From NCBI GenBank assembly GCA_015499985.1, contig JAAAUF010000145.1, positions 1 through 58,168 on the forward strand: a stretch of DNA of 58,168 nucleotides, given 5' to 3'. The notes beneath the pieces are model-generated. The model did no database searches. It was not told the origin of the DNA and saw only the letters and a list, made by a program, of their open reading frames with translations. The stretch comes from Haplosporangium gracile. Its lineage: Eukaryota > Mortierellomycota > Mortierellomycetes > Mortierellales > Mortierellaceae. The position numbers were made by a program, and so were the translations under genes. This document shows positions 33,818 through 46,417 of this stretch, piece by piece (position 1 is the stretch's first letter; each line of letters starts with the position of its first letter).

Positions 33818-33823
<6 letters not shown>

Positions 33824-34423
33824 TAACAAACACCCCTGTTAAAATGAATACATGACTATTGTCCGTAACCCTTTTTTTTTTGCGGGACATGTTTTTCGTA
33901 CGGGAAATGAATATTCTAGAGAAACCCCCAGCTGTCATGGGTTATGGAAGGACTTTTTGTTAGAGGGCCGGTCCCTTGTAGTTCGATGATTATTGAATAC
34001 AAGTGATCAAACTTTGTTTACTCAGCGTATCTTATTATTTTTAGGAGTGCAAACCTTGCTCGAATTCAATTCAAAAACACTATCATAAAAATATAAGGGT
34101 CGGGGACTTATTGACGCGGCCTCTACGGCGCGCAGTTACTTGTACCACACCGACTGTGTACGCTCCGAATCCGAAAAAACCAAAATTTCGGTTCTTCCTG
34201 GCTGATCAGATCTGGTCTGGCTGACTGGCTTGAGCACACAGTACTCCTCTTTTTGTTGTTCCCTTCCTTCCATGCAACGACACGTTGCAATTCTAATCAT
34301 ATCTCCCTTCGTTTCCTTCCTTCCCATATTAATAGTCGTTTCTCAAAAATAAAAAAAATACATGCTAGGGGACATTGGAGTTTTGTTCTTCCACTCAGAA
34401 GGCTTTTTGGGCTTTAAGCGGTA

Positions 34424-34458
34424 TGAAGGAAGGCATATGTAAAGAATGCCTTCCTTCA
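34424..34458. repeat. Perfect 13-bp inverted repeat with 9-nt loop
   Basis: The left arm TGAAGGAAGGCAT (34424..34436) and right arm ATGCCTTCCTTCA (34446..34458) are exact complements around a 9-nt loop. It could form a stem-loop or be the relic of a small inverted-repeat element. No flanking duplication was recognised. Confidence 0.8.
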
Positions 34459-36392
34459 GTCTTGTTACTAGGCTAGGGTCACCAAGTACATGTTGGGCGT
34501 AAATGGTTCGCCCGGTAGGGTCGCGCTATTTGTGAACCAAATGAAAAATAAATAAATAAATGACAAACAGGTTTTCAATGTCAATGCACAACCGTGAAGG
34601 TTGTTAACAATAAACGAGTAGTAAGTTGGCTGACGTTCCTTTTGATAGGGTGTTGTTGTTTGTTTCAGAATGATCTTCCTCTTGTGTCGTTTGTAGTATT
34701 CTACGTTGAGTACGCGCGCCACGCATGAATAGGAAGCGGAAGGAAAGGTATCAGTTGAACAAAAAAGGTGATTTTTGAACTTTTGTTATGCATGCTTGCG
34801 GGCGTTATGGTGCGCTCCGCGCAGCGGGTACAGTAGATACCCCCGCTTCTGTCTCTACAAGAGTTCGCCGGTGGGAAAAAAAGAAAGAAAAGGATGCCAA
34901 AAAGAAAAAAAAGCGCAGTTTCATGGGGGTTCATAGCAGGGGAATGCTGTGCGATAGCTGCCTTGGATACGCACGAAAAGGGGAGACTCCAACAAGAATG
35001 CAAGGCAGCGCATCCATAAAAAACTATGAATGATTTAGAGTGTGCGAACACGGATCAAAGCGGGACTGATAAGTTTGATTTTGATGTTTGCCTGCCAGGC
35101 GGACAAAATTGGTTCGCCTCAATTGACTTTTTGGGTGTTCTGCGCAGACAGGAGGCAGATATGGATCAAAGTACAAGGGCCAAAAAAAAAGAAAAATCGA
35201 ACACAGGAAGGAAAAAAAAGATGCCAACAAAGGAAAAAGCTTGACATGACCCTCCTTTGCCCCTCCTTCTGTTCTCTCATGTTCTCACACTTTTCTTCAT
35301 TCTTTTGTTTGCAAATGAGGTGCTTCGGGATACATGCACAACTTATCTGTGTGCTTTGGTCGTTGCTTTGCAATTTTATTATATTTTTACGTGGCAGATT
35401 GGTTACAAGGTAACGATGATTGTCAAGTTAGATGGGCTGTTCAACATATGCCACCTTCACTCCAAAGCGTCCAGAACTAGACCGACCTGGCCTCCTTCTC
35501 CGCCTTTGATTTGGTTTTTTACTTTTTTTGTTTTATTTTCGGGAATTGGGCTCCTGTTTGCTTGCCCTTTTTGGCCATGTTCTCCGATGTGACTAAGGGC
35601 GATTCAACAAAAAAAAAAAGAGGGATCATTACGATAAGCGTCAAGAAGTAAAGTCGACAAAGAACGAAAACCAGTCCTCCCACCTCGTTCACACCTCTTG
35701 ACCTCCTTGACTCCTGATCCCTTTTTACGTTCAATTAACAGAAAGTCAAAAGTGAAAAGGGCCAGGCACCATGAAAAGAGGAGATGAAAAAAGGGATGTC
35801 AAAATAACATAACGTGGAAGAAAAGTAGAAAAAACAATGAGCGTTGTGCAGGGGTTTCAATGACAAAACCAAGAAGTAAAGATGCTGTCCTTTTCAGGCT
35901 TGTCTGGTTTGTCTGGTTTGTCTACTTCTTGCCATATCTCTTGTATTGATTGTATTGGGTGCTCACTTGCTTGATTACTTGGTTGCCAAGAAATGTCATA
36001 CCCCCCTCCTTTCTCTTTCATTCCTTGGCCCAAGGTTCTTGGCTCTTGGTCCGTAATGTTACTTTCTCCAGTCCCCCTTCTGACAAATACCGTACCACAC
36101 ACAAACAACATGCCACTGTACCTAACCGTCACAGTGAGTATTCAAAAGGTAGGCAGGCTTTGTTCGTTTTTGTGGCGAAACTATTCATCAGCTGGGACGA
36201 TCACGACGTTTAAAACTGTGCACCTATTTGCAGGGGTTATTGAATTGATGGATGTGCTTTGTGAGCGTTTTTTTTTTACAAGGCATTGTGTGCCATGAAT
36301 GGGATGGAAATCCTTGTGTCGTTTGAGACCTGCGAATGTTGTGGTCCAGACGACACACATCGAATGAATAATTTTGCTTGGTCAAAAGCTTA

Positions 36393-36408
36393 AAAAAACC
36401 GGTTTTTT
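36393..36408. repeat. 16-bp palindrome A6CCGGT6
   Basis: Perfect self-complementary sequence in the middle of the gene-free spacer. It could be a site for a dimeric DNA-binding protein, or chance in AT-rich DNA. Confidence 0.5.
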
Positions 36409-37832
36409 GTATGGACGTAGAAGCCAATTCGATTTTTCACATATCCGATTCTAAACTGTTTATTTAATAACAAAACATTGAAAAATAAAAACGGCTACTG
36501 CTTTGTGTACAGGCGAAGGCAAAGGCGGTTTTAATGATCAAGAAACCTCTTGAAAGGAACAAAGGATTGTGATGACAAAAAGCATTATAGGATAAGAGAA
36601 TGGGCGAGTGGGAAAGAAGGGAGAGGAAGGGGGAGAAAAGCCTGATTACGGTAGTCTAGTGATCCTTGCTGTCACCTTGGACAACAGCAGTGACATGGGC
36701 TGGGTCTAGGTGCAATTGGAGCACTGGAGCCAAACTACACTATGAAAACATTGAACAGGGGCCTTTTCTATTCCACCAGCCCACCTCAAGAAATTACTCG
36801 TAGTTGGCACCTTTGAAACGATGGGAGCAATGCTGGAGAGAGGAGGGAGGGTCGCCGGAGCGGGAATCTCCAGCCGCAGTGCTAGAAACTGCGGGTTTAT
36901 ACCATGATAAATTGTCGGGGTTACCAGTACAGATACATAGTATAGTATTTATGAGAACGAGAATGGGCCCGGAGCTGAGCTTTGTCTTGTTATTTTGGGG
37001 CGGAAGGAGTCAATTGAAAGAGAAAAAACTTCATTTTGTCTCTCATTGGAAGATTGTCGGCTTTGCGCTGCACAGACTGCAAAAAAAAAGAGGAAAGGAT
37101 AACAAAACTCTAAACGGGTTTTGCTATAAAATGAGGGCCCATCGGCCCTATTTTTTTTTTTTGTATTCTTTCTCGCCAACCCATTTCCCTTTTCATTATT
37201 CATATACATACAGACAACAATCCCTCATCTGTTTGTTAACTCAAAAGCATCTGCCACCACTGGCTCTTACATCTACAGCAGATCATCCTCTATCCTCCTT
37301 GTTGAAACAACCACCCACACTCCTACTCCCTTTTTTCTACAACAAAGGGCTAAAAGAAGAGAGCAAAAGTACACATAAATCCTTTCAAGCCAAAGAGTTC
37401 TCAAAGGTGAGAGCAATTTCTGATTTTTCTCCGGGATTTCATTATCCCATTTACATGTCCGCCCTATTTCTCTGATGTCTCTTTTATTTCTCGTCCTCCT
37501 TTTTCCTTTCATCTCTCTTTGTCTCCCCTTTATTTCTTCCTCCCTCTGTCCTGTCGTGATCTGTCCCTCTCTTCTCTCCCTACCCCTATCCTCTCGTTGT
37601 TGTCGTTAGTCAAATTGCATTCACCTTCTCTCTCCCTTTCCACATCCACATCCACATCCATACCCTCATACTCTCACAATTCACTCCAAGAGATCCCCTC
37701 ACGATAACAAGCCAACTTAACTCTTCCCTATGTAACATTGTCCCCCCCGCGTTGACTCTCTCTTCAATCCCCCCCTATCTTTTCTTCATTATCCACCGAG
37801 ACAACCTTGACACATTGATACCCTTTAGCTTT

Positions 37833-37840
37833 TATAAAAG
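37833..37840 (+). promoter_or_regulatory. TATA box, probable promoter of the ABCB transporter
   Basis: TATAAAAG lies about 390 bp upstream of the ATG at 38230. If used, it gives a long leader of about 360 nt that is almost entirely pyrimidine-rich. Confidence 0.45.
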
Positions 37841-38229
37841 TAAAGCAAAGCACACGCTTGAACAGATAGATCGCCCACATTATCATCTCCGTCGTCGTCC
37901 TTAAACAAACTTTTTTTTATTTTTCGACATATACACTCAACTGAAACCCCACTGTTACGGACATTTTTTTTTCTTTCTCGTTCCTTTCTCTCTCCACTTC
38001 TCCCAATTACATCCTTCGCCCGCAGTTTGTTTTTGTTGTTTCTCGATCGTAGTGCTCTTTATTCCCTTTCTTTTTTTTTTTCTCCCTCTCCCTCTCTTTC
38101 TCTTCTCCCCTCCTCCCTTGTCTTTTCCCCTTTACCGCTCTCCTCCTCTTATCACCCTCTCACTTCAACTCACACCTCACTCAACAACTCAACTCTCCAT
38201 CTTGGATACGACCAGTCGAATAATAAACC

Positions 38230-41200
38230 ATGACTGACAAGATGGAGCTCGACGAGCAAAAGATGGAGCTCGAGCAAATTAAGCAGGCTGGTCAGAGTTT
38301 CAACACCATCGCCGCCGCCCCAGCTATCGTCGACACTCTCCCCTCCAAGGAGACCGCTGGTGCTAGTGCTGCCCCCAGCACCCTCTCCACCGAAGAGGCC
38401 TCCGAAGCTGGAGATGGTAAGGGCAAGAAGAACAAGAAGAAGAAGGGCAAGGAGGCCAGTGAGCCTGTTAAGGCTGTCGGGTACTTGGAGCTCTACCGCT
38501 TCGCTACTCCTAAAGAGTACCTTTACATTACGTAAGTCCACTCAGTGTTTATATCTTGCAATCATCACCACTTTCGTCTTTTCTTCGTGTGAAGCAGACT
38601 TGTACAGTCGATTCGTTCTGTGCAATGTGAACTTGTTTTTCTTGTTTGTTCACCATGCCCCTTACTTTTTCTTCTAACGCCTTTTAACGTCTCCCTATTG
38701 AACTAATAGTATCGCGGCGATCGCTTCCATTGGTACCGGTGTCGGTCAACCTTTGGTCGCTCTCTTGATGGGAAACATCATGACGGCTATGGGTCAAGGC
38801 CTCGCCAGCGCTGATGAAATTATCGATTATGTTGTGAAATTCACTATCGTTGGTGCTGGTATTTTCCTCGCCTCGTACCTGCAGATGTGCTTCTGGACCC
38901 TGTCTGCCGAAAACCAAGTCAAGCGTATCCGCGAGGAGTATCTCCACGCAATTCTTCGTCAGGACATTGGATGGCACGATACCGGCAAGCAGGCCGAATC
39001 CCTCACCACTCGTCTCAACTCGGACACCCAATTGATCTACGACGGCATGGCTGATAAGGTTGGTTTAGTCTTGTCCAGCTTCACCACCTTCGTCGCCGGT
39101 TTTGTCATCGGTTTTGTCAGAGGTTGGAAGCTCAGTTTGGTTCTCCTCAGCTGTGTCCCACTCATCGGTGCTTGCGCTGCCTTGATGGCAAAGCTTACTG
39201 TTGCCAGTGCCTCCAAGGGTCAGGATTCGTACGCAGGAGCTGGAGCTGTTGCTGAGCAGGCTATCTCTGCCATCCGCACCATTGTCGCCTTTGGTGGTCA
39301 GAAGCGCGAGACCGAGTCTTATGTCAAGCAGCTGGACACCGCCTTCCTCCACGGAAAGAAGAGAGCCATTGTCACCGGTTCCGGTGTTGGTGCCTTCATG
39401 TTCATTATTTTTGCCACCTACGGCTTGACCTTCTGGTACGGTGCTCAACAGGTTTTCGAGGACCATATGACCGGTGGTCAGGTCATCAGCGTCTTCTTCG
39501 GCATGATTATGGGAGCGTAAGTGTCATGTCTTAGGTGCATGTGAAAAGCCTTATTATGACCATGGACACGTAGCTGCCCACTAACGTACTTCATGTTGAA
39601 TTGGTTGTTTTGTATAGATTCGCTCTTGGAAGTATTGGACCCAACGCTGCTGCTTTTGCCAGCGCGCAGGGTGCTGCCTACCAGATCTTCAAGACCATCG
39701 ACCGCATTCCCACCATTGACTCGTCCAATCCTGCCGGTGCCAAGCCCGAGAACGTTGCCGGACACATTGTTGTTACTGATGTCGACTTCCACTACCCCTC
39801 TCGCCCTGACGTCCCCATTTTGAAGAAGATGAACATTGAGGTCAAGCCAGGACAGACTGTCGCCTTGGTCGGTCACTCTGGATCTGGAAAGTCTACCATT
39901 GTCGGATTGGTTGAGCGCTTCTACGACCCCATCTGTAAGTTTTCTTTATACACTTTTTGACTTGTTTTAGTTGAATGTGGCGACATTTTCCCCATATTAG
40001 TGTTCTAATTATTTCATTTTTTTTTCTTTAGCTGGATCGATTACTTTGGACGGAGTTGAGCTCAAGGACTGGAATGTCACCTACCTTCGCGACTCTGTCG
40101 GAATTGTCTCTCAGGAACCCGTTCTCTTCAACGCATCTATTCGCCAGAACATTGCTTACGGTGTTCGCAAGGACCAGGCTCAGCCCACCGATAAGGAAAT
40201 CGAGGATGCCTGCCGTTTGTCCAACGCCCACGATTTTATCTCCAAGCTTCCCGAGAAGTACAACACCTTGGTCGGCGAGAAGGGTGCCCTGTTGTCTGGA
40301 GGTCAGAAGCAGCGTATTGCCATTGCTCGTGCCATGATCAAGAACCCTCGCATCCTGTTGCTCGATGAGGCCACCTCTGCCCTCGACACCGAGTCTGAGC
40401 GTATCGTTCAGGCTGCTCTCGACAACGCTGCCGCTGGACGCTCGACCATTGTCATTGCTCACCGCCTCTCAACCATCATGAACGCCGACGTCATCTATGT
40501 CATGGACAAGGGAGTCGTCATTGAATCTGGATCGCACGAATCTCTTCTCGCCCAAGGTGGAACCTACGCCGACTTTGTCGCCAAGCAGCAACTCAAGTCC
40601 GGAGGTGTTGATGTCGAAGCCCAACCCGACATTGTTGCCGAAGTCCCTGCCGCACAGCCTGCTCATATTGCCATTGCTGATGAGGATGTTGTCGCTCACC
40701 AGGGTACCGCCGACCGCCGCAAGAGCTTTAGTCTTACTACCAAGCTCCGTCGCATGTCCTCCGCCAGATCCATCCCCCGTTCCGAAAAGTCGCTCCAGAA
40801 GGTTGATACTACGATTGCCGTTCCCGAAACCGCTGAGGAGGCCGAGAACCGCCGTGAGAAGGAGCGCAAGGCTATGATCAAAGCTCAAAAGGCTCCCCTC
40901 GGTCGTGTTTTCAACGCGATGCGTCCCGAGTGGGGTCTCCTTGCCTTTGGTGCCATTCTTTCTGGCGGTGCCGGTGTTATCTTCCCTATCTTTGCAAAGT
41001 TCTTTGGTCAGGTCATGTATGTCCTCAACGTCGTCCCCCGCCCGGACAACTTTGTCTCGGAGTCCAACAACAACGCCCTCATGTTTGTTGTCATTGGTAT
41101 CGCTGCCCTCATCACCAACGGAGGAGCCATCGTCATCTTTGAGTACGTCGGTGAGACAATGGCCCGTCGCATGCGAGTCCTCAGTTTCCAGTCCATCCTC

Positions 41201-42652
41201 AGCCAGGAAATGGGCTTCTTTGACAAGGAGGAGAACAACATTGGTGCTTTGACCTCCCGCCTGGCTACTGATGCCTACCAGATGCATGAATTGGTTTCTC
41301 AGATCATGAAGTTGGCTTTCCAGACCATCGCCACTGTCGCCTTAGGTCTTGGTTACGCCTTCTCCGAGTCCTGGCGCCTGACCTTGGTCATTTTGGCTCT
41401 AATTCCTCTCTTGGCCGCTTCCCAGTACTTTGCCATTGCCGCCTTGACCGGATTCAGCAACAAGACCAAGAAGGCTTACGAGCAGTCTGGCCGTGTCGCC
41501 AACGAGGCCATTACCAACATCCGCACCGTCGTTACTTTGGCCAAGGAGTCGAGTTTTGAGGGCAAGTACTACAGCGTTACCCAGGAGCCCCACTCGTTTG
41601 CTCTCCGTCGTGCCTACATTGGATCCTTTGGTTACGCCTTGTCGCAGGGAATCATGTTCTGGACCTATGCCGTCGGATTCTATGCTGGTCACCGCTTTGT
41701 CGAAGCCAACATGCTTACCTACCAAGAGCTTATCCAGACTCTGTTCTATGTTGTCTTTATGAGTATGGGTCTCGGTCAGATCGCCTCCCAGCTTCCTCGC
41801 TACATCAAAGGCAAGGAGTCTGCCATCAACGTTTACGAACTCTTGGACAAGCTCACCACCATCGACGCCGAGAAGGACGGTATCACCCCTGAGCGTGTTG
41901 ATGGCCACATGGGTCTTGAGAACGTCCAGTTCCACTACCCTACCCGCCCTAACCAGCAGATCTTCAACGGAGTCGATGTCGCTGTCAAGCCCGGCCAGAC
42001 TGTCGCCTTGGTCGGACCCTCCGGGTGCGGAAAGTCGACCATCATTGCCCTGTTAGAGCGCTGGTATGATGTCTTGGACGGCAAGGCCACGATCGACAAG
42101 TACGACGTCCGCGACCTTCAATTGAACAACATTCGCCAGCACATGGCGCTTGTTGGTCAGGAGCCAGTCCTGTTTGACATCTCGATCGGCGAGAACATCC
42201 GCTACGGTATCCCCGATGGTCAGCACGTCGACCAGGAGATGGTCGTTGCTGCTGCCAAGGCCTCGAACATCCATGACTTTGTTGTATCGTTGCCCCAGGG
42301 TTACGATACCCGCGTCGGAGACAAAGGTTCGCAGTTGTCTGGTGGTCAGAAGCAGCGTATCGCCATTGCTCGTGCCTTGATCCGCAACCCCAAGATTCTC
42401 TTGCTCGACGAGGCCACCTCTGCCTTGGACTCTGAGTCTGAGAAGTTGGTCCAGGAGGCCCTCGACCGTGCTCGTACTGGCCGCACCACCATTGTCATTG
42501 CCCATCGTCTGCGCACCATCCAGGATGCCGATTTGATTCTGGTTGTCAAGGACGGAGCCATTGTCGAGTCGGGTCGTCACTACGAGCTCATCTCCCAGGG
42601 CGGACTTTACTCTGAGCTCTGCAAGAAACAGAACCTGGAGGTCACCCACTAA
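38230..42652 (+). CDS. ABC transporter, subfamily B (P-glycoprotein/MDR1 type), full length
   Basis: The exons are 38230..38531, 38710..39516, 39618..39934 and 40032..42652, with phases 2, 2 and 1; the product is 1348 residues. A hydrophilic, Lys-rich N-terminus precedes TMD1. NBD1 has Walker A GHSGSGKST near residue 455, signature LSGGQKQRIAIARAM and Walker B ILLLDEATSALD. TMD2 follows an acidic linker. NBD2 has Walker A GPSGCGKST near 1137, the same signature, and LLLDEATSALDSESEK. Both catalytic sites look complete. The TMD-NBD-TMD-NBD layout and length are those of plasma-membrane multidrug or lipid exporters. Intron 3 falls just after the first Walker A. Codon use is strongly biased to C-ending codons, unlike the upstream ABCC gene, suggesting higher expression. 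Confidence 0.95.
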
Positions 42653-43683
42653 ACAGAAGTGAGTTTTTCTCTACTCCTTCTTTACAACTCCCTACTCTGC
42701 ATACCACACATACATACCAATAGTTATCTAGAAAAAAACAATATCCAATAATAATTATGTTTGCTTGTCATTATGCCTTATCCACTTTGCTATTTGCCTC
42801 TTTGTGTGCTTGTGGTTTGAATGAACGGATGAAAGAAAAGAGACCATAAGAAGAGACTCATTCACCCGGAAGAAGTATCATTCTCGCTTTTTGTTTCCTC
42901 TCCCTCCCCTTCTTGATATCGACCCCTTGTGCATCGCGCTATTGCTCTCATCTGCTCACAGCGCCGTTATTGCTGCACTGCCTGAACCCATGAAATGGAA
43001 AGGCAAAAGAGGTGAGAAAGAGAGGGGCGGAGGCCTTTTCCGGATAAAGTCCTGAAGAAAAAAGACACAGGACACTCTCGTGCAGCTTGGTGTTCACACC
43101 CGAGTTAACAGAGGCCTCAATCCGTTGGTCCTCCACTTTGTCAACTGCATGAACCTTATTTTTCTCTTGTTCTGTTTTCCCTTCGTTCTGTTCCTTTCTT
43201 TTGCACTGAAGGCGAACAAGATGGTTCTAAAGGAAGGAAGAGTCGAGAACGTTAACAAAAAACAATGATCGTCTGACAGAGTTCATTCATTTTTTTTGTT
43301 TGTTGTACCCGTCCTTTCCAATTCTCAAACACTTTTTTCTTCTTTCCTCCTTGCCTTTTTCTTTTTTTTTTTCTCCTTTCTTCCTTTTCTTCTTCCTTTT
43401 CTTCTTCCTTTCTTTCTTCCTACTTTCCCATCCCTCCCCCTCGCTCCACTCAGCTAAAAATGTACCCTTTTCCTTTCCTTTCTTGAAGAATTCTCTTTCT
43501 CTCCCTCGCCATTCACTTTATGCTTCGCTCTTAGATACCTCTCCATCTTTTTTTTTTATTATTATTATTAATCTTCACATACCCGGGATCCACTCTTTTA
43601 TTTCTTTTTTCACATCAACCACCAACTCCTTTCCCTCCTTTCCTTCCTTCCTTTCTGCCTTCTATCCAACCCTCTCCAAAAAG
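42653..43683. other. Spacer and pyrimidine-rich leader of the Stealth gene
   Basis: This 1031-bp stretch has no recognised gene. The part at 43290-43680 is almost pure pyrimidine runs on the plus strand, ending in aaaaag before the ATG. It should be the promoter and leader of the next gene. Confidence 0.45.
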
Positions 43684-45968
43684 ATGGCATCAATACCATC
43701 ATTATCATCAGCATCACAACGTCGTCCACTATGGTTCAGAACCTACTGCTTCTTTAGCCAGCACATCCGCAGCACCTTCTTCCTTCTCATCTTCCTCTTC
43801 ACCATCATCAACATATGCCTCAATATCTCGTTTGATTTCCTTAAACCCATCCCTAAACCGCCCGCAGAACCCGTTGACCGTCGGCCTATTGGTGGTGTTG
43901 GTGTCGGGTCCAAGGCAATGTTAGGAAGTAGGAGTAGGAGTAGGAGTGGGACAGAAAAGGGAAAAGGGGATCCGTCCCTCGGACAGGCATTTTCGATTTA
44001 TAAGACTCGTTGGTTACAGGATCAGGAACTAAGCGATCCTGAAGCTGAGGGCGTCAGGGAGGAGATCGCGAAGGAAATCAAGGAGGAGGCTGGGAGAACG
44101 CTGGATATTGTGTACACTTGGGTCAATGGCACGGATGCGATCCTCAAGGACGTCAAGGAAAAGTACAAGGAGACCTCGGAGCTGTTCCTGTACTTTAAGA
44201 ACGATACCCGACCGACAAACAACCCTAACGTCAATCCCAAGGACCGTGAACCTCCACTGGTCGGGAACGGAAAGGGCGATCAGACGATTCATCGGTTCCG
44301 GGACAATAATGAACTCAGGTATTCGTTGCGGTCGATTGCAGAGTACATACCGGAAAAGATGCTTGGAAGGATTCATATTCTGACGACGGAAGTTCCGGAT
44401 AATAGGACCGGTCAGGCTGTTGGGCAGGTCCCAAATTGGCTGGACCTTGGTAAAGTGGGTGAGAAGGTGAGGTTGGTGAAGCACCGGGAGGTCTATGACA
44501 ATACGAGTGTTTTGCCCTCGTTCAACAGTCTTTCGATCGAGAGTCAGATGCATCATGTTCCTGACCTTGCTGATACCGTAAGTGTGTTGACTTTTACCTA
44601 CCACTATCCGCGTTGCCGTGTTACTTGATGTTCTTGTGGAAAAATCCGATCGTTCTTTTTCCTTTCAGTTACTTTTTTTCCCGGAGGACATGGTTCAACA
44701 AATTAATTATTTCGCTTCGCCAATATATGCGCACTGTACTTCTCAAATAGTTCATCTACATGAATGACGACGTCTTCTTTGGACTGTCCATCGACACCTC
44801 AGACTTTTGGACACCACTCTACGGCTTCGTCTTTCATCTCACCAGCGGAATCATCTCACCAGCAATACCCTCACTGGGTACCTCACCCAACGTGGGTGAA
44901 TGGCAGTCGCTCCAGTACACCAACTACCTTCTCTCGAAACAGTTTGGCGCACGCCACCGCGCATACCTCTCCCACATTGTCCACATCATGAACAGACCCA
45001 TCCTGGACGAGATTCAATCCATTTGGCCCGAGGAATTTGACAAGACTGCATCGCATCGGTTCCGTGGCGAGGGGCAGGCTCAGGAGATTAATATGGCATT
45101 CTTTATGGCTCACTATGTCATGGAGCGGCTGCGGGAGACTCAATTGACATCGTACTGGAAGTACCGACTGGACAAGAACCAGGATGGTAAGTTGGATTGG
45201 GAGGAGCGGGAGGAGTTGATTCGGATGGTGGAGGAGTATGATGAGACGTTGTCTAAGGTCGTAAACAGGAGGAAGATGGTGCCATATCCGATCGACCCGG
45301 CGTTCAAGAGTTTCTTGCAGGAACCTGATAGGAAGCTGGAGAGCGTTGGGATCTCATGGACTGGTCGGACGAACTATGATCAGTCGGGCATGGATGGATA
45401 CCCGTTTATGATTAAGGGTGCTGATCTGAGTCAGAGTAGCAGTAATCAGTTTTCGCGTCAACCCTCCTCGACCAGAACGGAGCCCAGTCGGCGGGAGTGT
45501 AAGTTCAACATTGATTTCTGTCTTGGACTCCAGTTCCGGAACAAGACTGCCTCAGCGATCGACAGTTCTGTGGGGAAGGGATCCCTCTTTGAACGACTAG
45601 CGTTTACAGAGTACCATTGTGGAGACTGCCTGCTCCATATTATCCGTCGCAGGAGCACCAAACCTGGGATGAGCAGCGTGATGCCCTTGGACCAAACCTC
45701 AGAAGCTTTCTCACAAGTGGTGAAAGATATGGCTAGGTATAACTATGTGATTGGTCGATCGCAGCTCACGTTTATGCAGTTGACGACGGGTGACAAATCT
45801 GAGGCGGGTCTGAAGCGGTTGCTGGCACGGAACCAGACAGAGACGTATTTCTGTGTGAACGATGATGTACCGGACAGTCCGTTGATTGCCAAGAGGGTGA
45901 GGGGGCTGTTTGCGGGGTTCTTGGAGACGAGATTGCCTCATCCTTCGCCCTGGGAGAAGCTGTCTTGA
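43684..45968 (+). CDS. Stealth-family sugar-phosphate transferase (GNPTAB-like)
   Basis: Two exons (43684..44577 and 44751..45968) are joined by a 173-bp phase-0 intron; the product is 703 residues. A signal anchor near residues 31-52 (TFFLLIFLFTIINICL) indicates a type II Golgi-type protein. The four Stealth regions are present: CR1 DIVYTWVNGTD (about 141), CR2 RFRDNNELRYSLRSI (about 204), CR3 SLSIESQMHHVPDL continuing across the junction into FIYMNDDVFFG, and CR4 YFCVNDDVPDS (about 665). An EF-hand-like loop (DKNQDGKLDWEE) lies near 439, as in GNPTAB. Stealth enzymes move sugar phosphates; the animal member puts GlcNAc-1-phosphate on lysosomal proteins. Donor and acceptor here are unknown. 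A start further upstream is in frame but only within pyrimidine tracts, so 43684 is preferred. Confidence 0.88.
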
Positions 45969-46307
45969 GAGTTTGATACCCCTTGGAGGAGATACCATTT
46001 ACAAAACTACTACAGTAGATTAATAATATGTGGCGAATAGAAGATAGCGAGAGACATCCCAAAAGTGAGATGTCGTTCCTGTTTTTGAGTGTCCCTCACC
46101 CATGGTTTGTCTTATCTCAATTTCACGCCTTCAGGGCAATGGAATGGTTCAGATCTGCCTGTGATTGGTTCCTTCCGCTTAAGAGACGAACAAAAAGAAA
46201 ATATGCCTCACTCCCTCACTTCGATTTTGTGAGCTTTTCTTGCAGCCTTCTGAACGAAGACCCCCCCCGCTCCTTATTCGGTACATTAAGGAACAACAAG
46301 GAATCAA
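45969..46307. other. Spacer before the assembly gap
   Basis: This 339-bp stretch contains the 3' end of the Stealth gene and no recognised gene. Confidence 0.4.
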
Positions 46308-46417
46308 NNNNNNNNNNNNNNNNNNNNNNNNNNNNNNNNNNNNNNNNNNNNNNNNNNNNNNNNNNNNNNNNNNNNNNNNNNNNNNNNNNNNNNNNNNNNN
46401 NNNNNNNNNNNNNNNNN
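46308..46417. other. Assembly gap (110 Ns)
   Basis: An unbroken run of N marks unsequenced or unassembled DNA of uncertain true length. A CT microsatellite starts 29 bp to its right, which may explain the break. Confidence 0.98.

Larger units (their letters stand above)
33711..38229. other. Long gene-free spacer between the two ABC transporters (4.5 kb)
   Basis: No coding region is supported. It contains a CT microsatellite at 33792..33817, a 13-bp inverted repeat at 34424..34458, a 16-bp A6CCGGT6 palindrome at 36393..36408, and many homopolymers. The right 700 bp are strongly pyrimidine-rich. A TATA box at 37833 makes about 37865 a plausible transcription start for the ABCB gene. Open frames such as 36804..37475 have no motif or codon signal. 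Confidence 0.5.

Noticed and set aside
36804..37475. 223-codon plus-strand open frame in the ABC spacer
   Set aside because: Composition follows local homopolymers, no codon bias, no motif; probably chance.
40469..42649. Minus-strand open frames opposite the ABCB gene (up to 272 codons)
   Set aside because: Shadow frames produced by C-ending codons on the plus strand; no motif.
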